Origin: Staphylococcus kloosii
GTDB lineage: Bacteria > Bacillota > Bacilli > Staphylococcales > Staphylococcaceae
NCBI RefSeq assembly: GCF_003019255.1
Contig: NZ_CP027846.1
Coordinates: forward strand, 2,542,001 to 2,606,000
DNA: 64,000 nucleotides
Direction: 5' to 3'
Part shown: in pieces, positions 32,944 through 41,700 of the stretch
Position numbering within the stretch: the first letter of the stretch is position 1
Layout: each line of letters begins with the position of its first letter
Position numbers and translations under genes: made by a program
Notes under the pieces: model-generated
Told to the model about the DNA's origin: nothing
The model's input: the letters and a program-made list of their open reading frames with translations, nothing else
The model's database searches: none

Positions 32944-33149
32944 TCTTGACTCCTTGTTCATTTAATAATTATGTGTGATTTTTATTTTTAACATAACGCT
33001 TAATATTATACATCATATAGTTATATATCATATAATACTAAAGTAAATTAAGTTAATTTTTCAAACTAGAATGTTTTCAGATTAACTTATTTAATTTATG
33101 TTACATGCGGAACTTAGTTATACATTTTAAAATGGAAGGTGTCCTTAAA

Positions 33150-34001
33150 ATGACAAAAATATTTGTAGTTGGTGCCACTGGTCTTATTGGTACTAAATTA
33201 ACAAAACGCTTATTAGAAGAAGGATATGATGTTGCTGGTTTAACACGTTCACAACAAGGTAAAGCTAAATTAGAAGACCAAGGCGTTACTGGTTTTATTG
33301 GTGACGTATTTAAAGCTGATACAGTTGAAGCTGCGGTTGCTAGTTACAAACCAGATGTTATTATTAATGAAATAACTGACCTAAAGCAAGCGGATATGTC
33401 AGCTAACACACGCGTTAGAAAAGAAGGCACAAAAAATATAGTATCGGCAGCATTAAATAACGACGTACAACATATTCAATCACAAAGTATTGCTTTCGTT
33501 TATGAAGGTGGGCAAGGTTTAGCAACCGAAGAAACGCCACTTGATTATCAAGCGACTGGCGAAAGAAAAGTAACTGTTGATGGTGTAGAAGCTTTAGAAC
33601 AAGAAACTGCTCGTATTCCACATCATGTTATTTTACGTTACGGCTTACTTTATGGCCCTCAAACATGGTTTGGTAAAGATGGTATGATTTACAACCAATT
33701 TATAGACGGCTCTGTATCAATGTCTAATGGTATTCAATCATTTATTCATATTGACGATGCTGTGGAAACAGCTATACAAGCTTTATCATTTGAACCAGGT
33801 ATATATAATGTTACAGATGACAATCCAGTAGACGGAGAAACTTGGGCTAAATGGTATGCACAGCTATTAAATGTTAATCCAACATTAAATATTGAACAAG
33901 CTGCTGATCATGAGCGTGGTGCAAGCAACAAAAAATTTAGACAACAAGGTGGCAAGTTAATATATTCTGATTGGCAAGAAGGTATGAACCCTATTAAATA
34001 A
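33150..34001 (+). CDS. NAD(P)-dependent epimerase/dehydratase-family (extended SDR) protein
   Basis: 283 aa from ATG 33150, preceded by GGAAGGTG; an in-frame start at 33105 is upstream but unsupported. The Rossmann motif FVVGATGLIGTKL is at the N-terminus. The usual YxxxK active site is not obvious (GERKVTVDGVEALEQE in that region), so it may be an NAD-binding atypical SDR without classical epimerase activity. Substrate unknown. Confidence 0.8.
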   Translation: MTKIFVVGATGLIGTKLTKRLLEEGYDVAGLTRSQQGKAKLEDQGVTGFIGDVFKADTVEAAVASYKPDVIINEITDLKQADMSANTRVRKEGTKNIVSAALNNDVQHIQSQSIAFVYEGGQGLATEETPLDYQATGERKVTVDGVEALEQETARIPHHVILRYGLLYGPQTWFGKDGMIYNQFIDGSVSMSNGIQSFIHIDDAVETAIQALSFEPGIYNVTDDNPVDGETWAKWYAQLLNVNPTLNIEQAADHERGASNKKFRQQGGKLIYSDWQEGMNPIK

Positions 34002-34015
34002 AAAACGCCACATAA

Positions 34016-34055
34016 AAAGTGTAATTACGAAGTACAAACTACGTAATTACACTTT
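34016..34055. terminator. Bidirectional terminator
   Basis: AAAGTGTAATTACG (34016-34029) / CGTAATTACACTTT (34042-34055) between convergent genes. Confidence 0.9.
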
Positions 34056-34060
34056 CTTTA

Positions 34061-35017
34061 TTAGTTATTTAATTTCAGCAATTTTTGATAGAAATAATTA
34101 GCTACGACAATATCTACAATGGCTAGACCTACCGATTTAAAAACAGTTATTTCTTCCTCATTCAGTCTACCTTCAAGCTTACCTGCTACAATATTACCTA
34201 ATTCTCCGTATAAATCATTCGCTTTAAAAACGCCTTCTTCAATAGGATTAATTAGGTCTCCTGTTTCTTCTAACGCTGTATCACTTGATTCAACAACGAC
34301 TTTGTCTGCTTGTTGTATGGCAACAGACGGTAACTCTTGCATATCTGGTTTAAACGAACCTACAGCATTGATATGTACACCAGCTGTTAAGTCATTATGA
34401 AATACTGGCGACGCAGCATTTGTAGCAGTAACGATTACGTCAGCATTTTGCATCGCATCTTCAACGCCTTCAAAAACTTTTGTAGTTATAGCGTATTGTG
34501 CTTGCAACTTATTAGCAAAAGTAACAGCTTTATCGTATGTACGATTATAAAGATGTATATGTGTAATTGGCCTAACTGCAAGGACCGCTTCAACTAATCC
34601 TTCTGCCTGTTCACCAGTGCCAATAACACATAATGTTTTGGCATTTTGTTGTGCAAGGTATTTTGTAGCTACACCAGAAATTGCACCTGTACGTATTTTC
34701 GTTAAATACGCTCCTTCTAAGACAGCTAACGTTTCGCCTGTATTATAATCTGACAAAATAACTGAACCCACGATAGTATTTTTCCCTAGTTGCGGATTAT
34801 TAGGTGCAAATGTTACTGTTTTGAGTCCCACTATACCTAATTTGTCTGATAATGCCGGCATCACTAAATACTTATTTTCTTCATTGAATGGTAAAACATG
34901 ACGTAGTGGATTTTCAGTTTGTCCTTCTGAATAAGCTTGCAAAGCTTCTTCAACTGCTTCGACAACTTCTGCCATATCTAGTAATTCAGCTTGCTTCTGT
35001 TCACTTATAAATTGCAC
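34061..35017 (-). CDS. Ornithine cyclodeaminase / mu-crystallin family protein
   Basis: 318 aa, starting at GTG 35017 with AGGAGG 11 bases before. KTVTFAPNNPQLGKNT, LTKIRTGAISGVATKYLA (substrate-binding Lys/Arg) and the NAD(P) site VIGTGEQAEGLVEA are family hallmarks. Relatives are ornithine cyclodeaminase, alanine dehydrogenase, ketimine reductase or siderophore-precursor enzymes (SbnB); the substrate is not evident because no pathway genes are adjacent. Confidence 0.87.
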   Translation of the reverse strand: MQFISEQKQAELLDMAEVVEAVEEALQAYSEGQTENPLRHVLPFNEENKYLVMPALSDKLGIVGLKTVTFAPNNPQLGKNTIVGSVILSDYNTGETLAVLEGAYLTKIRTGAISGVATKYLAQQNAKTLCVIGTGEQAEGLVEAVLAVRPITHIHLYNRTYDKAVTFANKLQAQYAITTKVFEGVEDAMQNADVIVTATNAASPVFHNDLTAGVHINAVGSFKPDMQELPSVAIQQADKVVVESSDTALEETGDLINPIEEGVFKANDLYGELGNIVAGKLEGRLNEEEITVFKSVGLAIVDIVVANYFYQKLLKLNN

Positions 35018-35102
35018 TATAAAACAAACCTCCTATGTATCAATATAACGTTCTTTTTATTATACATAATTATCAAATCACAGTGACACTATTGTTAAAC
35101 AA

Positions 35103-35750
35103 TTATGCTAAGTGGTTCTCAAAGTGTGCATCAGTATATTTTTCTACATCTTCAAGTGTTGTCCCTTCTTGAAGTTCGACCAATTTCATAACACCATTAT
35201 CAAATTGGAATACAGCTAAATCAGTAATCAATGTGTGCACCACTTCACTTCCTGTTAATGGCAACTCACATTCCTTCTTAATCTTAGATTCACCATGTTT
35301 ATTCATATGATCCATAATCACTACAACTTTTTGAGCACCTACGACTAAATCCATGGCGCCTCCCATACCTTTAACTAACTTTCCAGGAATCATGTAATTG
35401 GCTAAATCACCCTTTTGGGATATTTCCATACCTCCTAAAATAGCTAAATCAATATGGCCACCTCTAATCATGGCAAACGATTCAGCATTATCGAAATATG
35501 AAGCACCTTTAGCAGCAGTTACCGTTTCTTTACCCGCATTAATTAAATCTGGGTCTATCTCCGCTTCAGTTGGATAAGGACCAATTCCAAGCAAACCATT
35601 TTCAGATTGGAAATAAACATTTTCAACGTGGTCATTAATTTCATTAGCTACTAAAGTTGGCATCCCAATACCTAAATTAATAACCATATTACTTTTAATT
35701 TCTTGCGCTGCACGTTGTATAATTTTTTTCCTTTGTGACACTTTATCCAT
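35103..35750 (-). CDS. scoB: 3-oxoacid CoA-transferase subunit B
   Basis: 215 aa from ATG 35750, preceded by AAGGAGG. Subunit B carries the catalytic glutamate in QSENGLLGIGP and the LGGMEISQKGDLANY stretch. With ScoA it moves CoA from succinyl-CoA to acetoacetate. The ATG overlaps the last 8 bases of scoA, ensuring coupled translation and equal amounts. Confidence 0.93.
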   Translation of the reverse strand: MDKVSQRKKIIQRAAQEIKSNMVINLGIGMPTLVANEINDHVENVYFQSENGLLGIGPYPTEAEIDPDLINAGKETVTAAKGASYFDNAESFAMIRGGHIDLAILGGMEISQKGDLANYMIPGKLVKGMGGAMDLVVGAQKVVVIMDHMNKHGESKIKKECELPLTGSEVVHTLITDLAVFQFDNGVMKLVELQEGTTLEDVEKYTDAHFENHLA

Positions 35751-36447
35751 GATTAGCCTCCTTAACTGTTCGTTTTTCAATTCGTTTCTCATAATTTTGT
35801 CCTTCGTAAATATAATCGACATAAACACCTGATAAATGTACATCATCAGGATCGATTTCACCAATATCTACGATTTCTTCGACTTCAACAACAGTTGTCG
35901 TAGCAGCCATCGCACATAACGGATTGAAGTTACGCGCCGTTTTATTAAATACTAAATTTCCAAATGTATCTGCCTTTGCTGCTTTAACAATGCCATAATC
36001 CCCTTTAATAGCGCGTTCCATTAAATAATTTTCACCATCAAACTCACGCGTTTCTTTGCCTTCTGCGATTTGAGTGCCTACGCCAGTTTTAGTATAAAAT
36101 GCTGGAATTCCTGCACCACCCGCTCGCAATTTTTCAGCTAATGTGCCTTGAGGTGTTAATTCTACTTCTAGTTCGCCATTTATTAATTGACGCTCAAAAA
36201 TTTTATTTTCGCCGACGTATGAGCTTATCATTTTATCAATTTGTTGATGCTCTAGCAGTCTACCAAGTCCAAAATCATCGACACCACAGTTATTACTTAC
36301 AACTGTTAAACCTTTTGTTCCTTTATGTCGAATAGCTTCAATAGCATACTCAGGTATGCCACATAGTCCAAATCCGCCCGCTAACACGGTCATCCCATCT
36401 TTTAAATCATCGAATGCCTCGTTGATGTCTTGAATAACCTTTGACAT
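35743..36447 (-). CDS. scoA: 3-oxoacid CoA-transferase subunit A
   Basis: 234 aa. AGGFGLCGIPE near the N-terminus, VSNNCGVDDFGLG, GTLAEKLRAGGAGIPAFYT and YLMERAI belong to the CoA-transferase alpha subunit. It starts after GAGGG, has TATAAT about 45 bases upstream and a cre site beyond, so ketone-body use is expected to be repressed by glucose. Confidence 0.93.
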   Translation of the reverse strand: MSKVIQDINEAFDDLKDGMTVLAGGFGLCGIPEYAIEAIRHKGTKGLTVVSNNCGVDDFGLGRLLEHQQIDKMISSYVGENKIFERQLINGELEVELTPQGTLAEKLRAGGAGIPAFYTKTGVGTQIAEGKETREFDGENYLMERAIKGDYGIVKAAKADTFGNLVFNKTARNFNPLCAMAATTTVVEVEEIVDIGEIDPDDVHLSGVYVDYIYEGQNYEKRIEKRTVKEANHG

Positions 36448-36521
36448 GCAATCCCTCTTTCTATTTCATAATTTATTCAATTGTTATTATACTTGAAAAA
36501 ATAAACAAAGTCTTTCAATTA

Positions 36522-36536
36522 TGATTGCGCTTTCAT
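36522..36536 (-). promoter_or_regulatory. cre site (CcpA) upstream of scoAB
   Basis: Minus-strand ATGAAAGCGCAATCA fits WTGNAANCGNWNNCW at all fixed positions. It lies 75 bases before the scoA start and just upstream of its promoter. Confidence 0.72.
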
Positions 36537-36578
36537 TTCGTCGTTATTATTGTTTGCTGAATCGTTTTCAATTAAAAA

Positions 36579-36609
36579 AGCTTAACGCATTAATAGAATA
36601 CGTTAAGCT
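36579..36609. terminator. Terminator hairpin downstream of the acetyltransferase pair
   Basis: AGCTTAACG (36579-36587) / CGTTAAGCT (36601-36609) with an A run on the left that reads as T's for the minus-strand transcript. Confidence 0.8.
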
Positions 36610-36626
36610 AACATTATTTATTAAGT

Positions 36627-37130
36627 TTATGCAATTTCTATCATAAATCTACGTGTAACTGTACCATCTTCATGTTGATATGATTCAATTTCTTCGCCAC
36701 CATTATTTAAAATAACAGTCGCCGAAGCTTCATTATCATCATCACAAGTAATTAATGCTTCTTGAACACCTATTCTTGATAAGTAATCTAATGATTTTTT
36801 AAGAATTTTGGTGCCGTATCCTTGTTGACGATATTTTTTTCGTACGCCATAACCAATATGGCCACCGTGTTTTTTTAATGCATCATTTAAATTGTGACGA
36901 ATATTGGCTGCACCAATAATTTCTTCGCCAATTAAAAATAGCGTGGTATTATCAACTTTTTGATCATGTGACTTATTATCTTCTAATTTATGCACTAAGT
37001 CTTCAAAATTATCATATTTAGCAATGTTCGTAACTGTTGGGACGATCTGTTCGTCATTATCCAACCACTCTTCCATATAGTTACAGTACAACTCTTCATC
37101 GCCCATCGTTAATTCTCTAAATTCTGCCAT
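36627..37130 (-). CDS. GNAT-family N-acetyltransferase
   Basis: 167 aa from ATG 37130, chosen for the GGGGAGG upstream. The acetyl-CoA binding motif A is VRKKYRQQGYGTKILKKSL (R/Q-x-x-G-x-G/A); LITCDDDNEAS follows, as in YesJ-like acetyltransferases. Substrate unknown. It begins 4 bases after the stop of another GNAT gene, so the two form an operon. Confidence 0.87.
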   Translation of the reverse strand: MAEFRELTMGDEELYCNYMEEWLDNDEQIVPTVTNIAKYDNFEDLVHKLEDNKSHDQKVDNTTLFLIGEEIIGAANIRHNLNDALKKHGGHIGYGVRKKYRQQGYGTKILKKSLDYLSRIGVQEALITCDDDNEASATVILNNGGEEIESYQHEDGTVTRRFMIEIA

Positions 37131-37134
37131 TATA

Positions 37135-37713
37135 TTACGCCTCCCCGTGCAAGTCATTATTATGTGTATTTATATAGTAGACATAGTTGTCGGTCCATTC
37201 CCCATCTTCATAAATAAAACCTTCACGTAAACATTCAAATTTAAACCCTACTTTTTCTAATAATTTTATAGATGGTTCATTATCAATGTTGACGTGTGCT
37301 TCAATTCTATGAAAATTCATCGTCTCATAAGCTTGAAAGACTAATTCTGCTACAGCTTCATAACAATAGCCATTTCTCCAATACTGATTATGCATAAAAT
37401 AACCAATTTCAGCCCATTGAAAGTTATCTCTACTCAGCGTTTTTAGATCTAACATTCCTAAGTGATTATTATTACGGTCAAAAATGCCCCAAATATACAA
37501 ATCATCTTGTTCAGCAGATATCGTTTGTCGTTCTACCAAATCGTGAAACCACGTAACAGTAGCATCGGACATATCTAATTGACCTTTATCATGCTTATAT
37601 TGTGATGGTAGTCTATCTTTAAAACCTTTTAACCAAACTTCATAGTCATTTTTCGCTAACGGTCTTATGATAAGACGTGGTGTAATAAAATGCAACCGTG
37701 ACAATTTATCCAT
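37135..37713 (-). CDS. GNAT-family acetyltransferase (RimJ/RimL type)
   Basis: 192 aa. N-terminal ITPRLIIRPLAKNDYE, central NNHLGMLDLKTL, AEIGYFMHNQYWRNGYCYEA (acetyl-CoA site) and the IDNEPSIKLLEKVGFKFE tail are those of RimJ/RimL-like enzymes, which acetylate protein N-termini or small amines. Start after AAGGGGAT. First gene of a two-gene acetyltransferase operon. Confidence 0.88.
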   Translation of the reverse strand: MDKLSRLHFITPRLIIRPLAKNDYEVWLKGFKDRLPSQYKHDKGQLDMSDATVTWFHDLVERQTISAEQDDLYIWGIFDRNNNHLGMLDLKTLSRDNFQWAEIGYFMHNQYWRNGYCYEAVAELVFQAYETMNFHRIEAHVNIDNEPSIKLLEKVGFKFECLREGFIYEDGEWTDNYVYYINTHNNDLHGEA

Positions 37714-37922
37714 ATATTATCCCCTTAAATTACATTTATTTTAATATATATTAGCTTGAATATAGCATACAAATAACCTTTATGTCAGTAGTAAATGTAA
37801 GTGATTACAATTTTTATCACTTGGGTATATTAAATAATAAAGATGTGGCGATTCACGAAAAGTCATAAATAATTGTTAGCTTATATAGCAATCACTATTG
37901 AGCTACAATTTAGGGGGCAATA

Positions 37923-38369
37923 ATGATGAACAAAAATTTATCTAAAATTCTCTTCACTTTCTTTGGCATACTAGCATGGTTAGCAACGATGATTATATTT
38001 ATCTTGCCGACTTTAACACCTTACCAACACTATATTGAAAGACAGAGTGGTATTTCTGAAGGTTGGATAGTCGTATTACTTGTCTTGATTACCTTATTTT
38101 ATATCGGTATTCTTATACTCGATATATTTAACACTTTCGCCACACAAGTATTACAATTCGTTTTATTATCACTTGTAGTTATTTGTTCATTACCTTCAAT
38201 AACTGCATTTATCATCGTGTCATTTATTGTCGACATTAGTATTATAGAAGTATTCATTCCAATAGTATTGGTAATTCTAACTATTTTACTGCATGTGCTT
38301 TGGTGTGCAATACCATTTATGCAAACGAAAGCTGAGCGAGAGCACGAAAAAGAAAATAATAACCATTAA
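37923..38369 (+). CDS. Four-TM membrane protein of unknown function
   Basis: 148 aa (ATG 37923 and 37926 both follow GGGGG). Four hydrophobic helices (about residues 8-28, 46-68, 75-95, 104-130) and a hydrophilic tail KAEREHEKENNNH. No conserved motif recognised. Single gene ending at a hairpin shared with the kinase on the other strand. Confidence 0.75.
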   Translation: MMNKNLSKILFTFFGILAWLATMIIFILPTLTPYQHYIERQSGISEGWIVVLLVLITLFYIGILILDIFNTFATQVLQFVLLSLVVICSLPSITAFIIVSFIVDISIIEVFIPIVLVILTILLHVLWCAIPFMQTKAEREHEKENNNH

Positions 38370-38377
38370 AACGTTAT

Positions 38378-38420
38378 AAAGCTTAGGCTGTATATTATCA
38401 TTACAGCTTAAGCTTTTTTT
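38378..38420. terminator. Bidirectional terminator
   Basis: AAAGCTTAGGCTGTA pairs, with one bulge, with TACAGCTTAAGCTTT, then T's. It overlaps the last codons of the minus-strand kinase. Confidence 0.82.
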
Positions 38421-38899
38421 ATTTCTCCGATTATCTTTGTTAAAATCTCTTCCTTATTCATATATTGGGTTAATATTTGTTCTTGATCATTGCCTAAATA
38501 ATCAGGCTCCACAAACCATGAGGCCATCTTTTCTTCTCCAAAATCAGTATTTTTTTTAGTATTATGACGACGTACAGTTTCTTCAAAAGGTAAATCAAAG
38601 TAGTAAATATGAGCAGTTACTTCAGGCAAATCAATTAATGATTGTAGCATATGATTATATTTCTCTTTGTTTAATATGCCTTCTAGAATAACATACTGAC
38701 AATGTTCCATACCATATCGTGCAATTTGCTCGATAAGTGATATCGCTAAATTACCTGGTCGATCATGTACTTGTAACATTTCTCGTCTTACAACATCTTG
38801 TGACAGTAATAATGCATCTTCACCAAGTTCATTATGTAATGCCTTTGCTATTGTAGTTTTACCGCTACCAGAGTTACCTCTTATTATAATCAAGTCCAT
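38408..38899 (-). CDS. P-loop kinase (AAA_33 / zeta-like small-molecule kinase)
   Basis: 163 aa. Walker A GNSGSGKTT at residues 8-16, a DVVRREML acidic switch region, VILEGIL Walker-B-like strand, and an FEETVRRHNTK lid with arginines. It resembles uridine-kinase-like and chloramphenicol phosphotransferase-like small kinases. Substrate unknown. Start after GAGGTG. Confidence 0.8.
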   Translation of the reverse strand: MDLIIIRGNSGSGKTTIAKALHNELGEDALLLSQDVVRREMLQVHDRPGNLAISLIEQIARYGMEHCQYVILEGILNKEKYNHMLQSLIDLPEVTAHIYYFDLPFEETVRRHNTKKNTDFGEEKMASWFVEPDYLGNDQEQILTQYMNKEEILTKIIGEIKKA

Positions 38900-38925
38900 T
38901 TCAACACCTCACAATATATAAAAAA

Positions 38926-38993
38926 TAGTCGAGATATGAAGTAGCGTTTTGAAACCTATGCTAAGTTTCTTGCTGTTACTTATATCTCGACTA
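38926..38993 (-). terminator. Long nested hairpin, terminator of kbl
   Basis: Outer stem TAGTCGAGATAT (38926-38937) / ATATCTCGACTA (38982-38993). An inner, less perfect stem includes GAAGTAGC/GCTGTTACTT and GAAAC/GTTTC. Five A's at 38921-38925 give the U run on the minus strand. Confidence 0.75.
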
Positions 38994-39013
38994 AATATTT
39001 TAACTATGAATAA

Positions 39014-40201
39014 TTAAATAATATCTAATTCTTTACCAACTTTTTCAAATGCTGCAATTGCATCGTCTAACATTTCTTTTGTATGTGCTGCAGTAGGCAT
39101 ATTTCTTACTCTACCAGTACCTCTTGGAACTGTTGGAAAGACGATTGATTTAACATATACGCCTTCTTCTTTTAGACGGTTACTAAATTCTTGTGTCTTT
39201 TTCTCATCACCAATAATAACGGGTGTAATTGGTGATTCTGATTGACCGATGTCAAAACCAAGTTTTTGTAAGTTTTCTTTTAAATAATTGCCATTTTCCC
39301 ATAATTTATCATGTAATTCTGTAGAAGACATTAATTTTTTCACAGCTTCGGTGATTGCTTTAGTGTCTCCAGGTGCTAATGAAGTTGAAAATAAGAATGG
39401 TCTTGATTGTACTTTTAACCAATCAATTAATGATTGTGTACCAGCCACGTAGCCACCGACAACACCGATAGCTTTAGATAATGTACCGATTTGGAAATCA
39501 ATTTTATCTTGTAAACCAAAGTGTTTAACAGTGCCTGCACCGTTACCCATAACGCCTGAACCATGTGCATCATCTACGTATGTTAATAGACCAAATTCTT
39601 CAGCAATTTCTACAATTTCAGGTAACTTTGCAACGTCTCCATCCATACTAAATACGCCGTCAGTAATATACATTACTTTGTTATATTGGCCTGATTCTAC
39701 AGCTTCTTTAGCTTTCGCACGTAAGTCTTCCATATCTGAGTGATTTACACGAATAATTTTGGCACGTGATAAACGACAACCATCAATAATAGATGCGTGG
39801 TTTAATTCATCTGATAAAATCGCATCATTTTTATTCATTACAGCAGAAATAGCCGCCATATTACAATTAAATCCTGATTGATAAGCGATTGCTGCTTCTG
39901 TGCCTTTAAATTTAGCTAATGTTTCTTCTAATTCATCATGTAAGTCTAATGTACCGTTAATTGAACGTACAGCACCTGCACCTACACCATGTGTATCTAT
40001 TGCGCTTTTAGCTGCTTCTTTTAAATCTTCGTCTGTTGCTAGTCCTAAATAGTTATTTGAAGATAAGTTGATATAATTTTTGCCGTTAATTTTAATTTCA
40101 GGTCCATTTGCACCTTCAATTGTATCTATTTCATTATAAAGTCCATTATCTTTCAAATAGTTAATATTTTCTGATAAAAAGTCAGTAAGTGATTGTACCA
40201 C
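39014..40201 (-). CDS. kbl: Glycine C-acetyltransferase (2-amino-3-ketobutyrate CoA ligase)
   Basis: 395 aa, PLP-dependent alpha-oxoamine synthase. SSNNYLGLA, GVGAGAVRSINGT, DDAHGSGVMG and the PLP-lysine in GTLSKAIGVVGGY are all present. It makes or cleaves 2-amino-3-ketobutyrate in threonine-glycine interconversion. Start is GTG 40201 after AAAGGGGG. No tdh gene is adjacent. Conserved neighbour of the M20 peptidase and tuf in staphylococci. Confidence 0.93.
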   Translation of the reverse strand: MVQSLTDFLSENINYLKDNGLYNEIDTIEGANGPEIKINGKNYINLSSNNYLGLATDEDLKEAAKSAIDTHGVGAGAVRSINGTLDLHDELEETLAKFKGTEAAIAYQSGFNCNMAAISAVMNKNDAILSDELNHASIIDGCRLSRAKIIRVNHSDMEDLRAKAKEAVESGQYNKVMYITDGVFSMDGDVAKLPEIVEIAEEFGLLTYVDDAHGSGVMGNGAGTVKHFGLQDKIDFQIGTLSKAIGVVGGYVAGTQSLIDWLKVQSRPFLFSTSLAPGDTKAITEAVKKLMSSTELHDKLWENGNYLKENLQKLGFDIGQSESPITPVIIGDEKKTQEFSNRLKEEGVYVKSIVFPTVPRGTGRVRNMPTAAHTKEMLDDAIAAFEKVGKELDII

Positions 40202-40367
40202 TTTAAATCCCCCTTTGAGTTATCTATCTACTATGACAATAATACCTTATTTTCACTTAATATAAAAGCACTAACACGTTTGTCTTAAAGTTAATTAACG
40301 AACATATACCGCCTACTACATATCATGTTATAATGTATTTAAATTGCACTAGGAAGAAGGGCTTAAG

Positions 40368-41540
40368 TTGTTTGATTGGTATCAACTTGCGAATAAAAAA
40401 GAAGATAAAATGATTCAAATTCGACGATATTTACATCAATATCCTGAATTATCTTTTGAAGAAACACACACACATGATTTTATCGTAAATCAATTAAAAC
40501 AATGGTCATGTGATATTACTGAGCCTGTTGGTCGCAACGGCATAGTAGCGACTTTTAATGGCACTGGCGACGGTCCCACCATCGCATTGCGTGCAGATTT
40601 TGATGCACTTCCTGTTGAAGAACTTACGACACATGATTTTAAATCAAAAATTGATGGTGTGATGCATGCTTGTGGTCATGATGGACATACGGCCATATTG
40701 TTAGCAGTCGCCGAAATAATAAATGACAATCTTGAACATCTAAACGGTAACGTGGTACTCATTTTCCAATATGGTGAAGAAATGATGCCTGGAGGTTCCC
40801 AAGAAATGATTGATGATGGTTGCCTTAAAGGTGTAGATAGAGTATACGGTAATCATTTATGGAGTGGTTATCCGACAGGTACAATCTACTCAAGAGAAGG
40901 TGCTATGATGGCATCACCAGATGAATTTAGCATAAAAATACAAGGCCAAGGCGGTCACGGTGCAAAACCACACGAAACGATTGATCCCGTCGTTGTGTTA
41001 GCAGAGTTTATTCTGAGCGCACAAAAAATTGTTTCACGTACGATAGATCCAGTAAAACAAGCTGTCGTTAGTTTCGGTATGATTCAAGCCGGTAGTATAG
41101 ATAATGTCATTCCAGATGCGGCATATTGTAAAGGAACTGTGCGTACGTTTGATACTGCAGTACAACAACATGTCATCGACAAAATGGAAAAATTACTAGC
41201 AGGTTTAGCTGTAGCAAATGATATAACATATTCTTTAGATTATGTACGCGGTTATTTACCGTTGCATAATAACCCTAAGTCATATAATACAATTAAAACC
41301 GCTGCAAATGACTTAAACTTTCGATTTAATGATTCTGAACTAATGATGATTGGTGAAGATTTTTCACACTATTTAAAAGTACGTCCTGGGGCATTCTTCT
41401 TAACAGGTTGTGGTAATCCGCAAAAAAACATTACTGCCTCACATCATAGTCCTTACTTCGATATAGATGAATCATCATTAAAATATGCAGCAAGTACATT
41501 CCTTAAAATCTTAGAATTAGAACAAGTCTTCAAAAAATAA
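40368..41540 (+). CDS. M20D-family amidohydrolase (hippurate hydrolase / N-acyl amino acid deacylase-like)
   Basis: 390 aa from TTG 40368, which follows GGAAGAAGG. Metal-binding motifs MHACGHDGHTA and QYGEEMMPGG, the dimerisation-domain GGHGAKPHETIDPV and C-terminal IGEDFSHYL are complete. The family removes acyl groups from amino acids (hippurate, N-acetyl-diaminopimelate, thiol precursors). Divergent from kbl; precise substrate unknown. Confidence 0.9.
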   Translation: MFDWYQLANKKEDKMIQIRRYLHQYPELSFEETHTHDFIVNQLKQWSCDITEPVGRNGIVATFNGTGDGPTIALRADFDALPVEELTTHDFKSKIDGVMHACGHDGHTAILLAVAEIINDNLEHLNGNVVLIFQYGEEMMPGGSQEMIDDGCLKGVDRVYGNHLWSGYPTGTIYSREGAMMASPDEFSIKIQGQGGHGAKPHETIDPVVVLAEFILSAQKIVSRTIDPVKQAVVSFGMIQAGSIDNVIPDAAYCKGTVRTFDTAVQQHVIDKMEKLLAGLAVANDITYSLDYVRGYLPLHNNPKSYNTIKTAANDLNFRFNDSELMMIGEDFSHYLKVRPGAFFLTGCGNPQKNITASHHSPYFDIDESSLKYAASTFLKILELEQVFKK

Positions 41541-41560
41541 TAATTCACAGTTACGTAAAA

Positions 41561-41602
41561 AAGGCGCTCTCTATTACATGAAAATAGAGAGCGTCTTTTT
41601 AT
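41561..41602. terminator. Terminator of the amidohydrolase gene
   Basis: AAGGCGCTCTCTATT (41561-41575) / AATAGAGAGCGTCTT (41583-41597) then TTT; one G-T pair. Confidence 0.9.
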
Positions 41603-41651
41603 TAAGAAAACCATTTTTAATAAGTAATAAGTTAATAATTATGTAATAAAA

Positions 41652-41673
41652 AAAGCCTCCATAAGGAGGCTTT
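41652..41673 (-). terminator. Terminator of tuf
   Basis: AAAGCCTCC / GGAGGCTTT with a 4-base loop, and an A run on the left (U's in the minus-strand RNA), 28 bases after the tuf stop. Confidence 0.92.
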
Positions 41674-41700
41674 AAACATAGTTTTAGAAACTACAGTTTA

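Noticed and set aside
33105..33149. Longer start for the epimerase-like gene
   Set aside because: The binding site GGAAGGTG lies inside this extension, so the start at 33150 is preferred.
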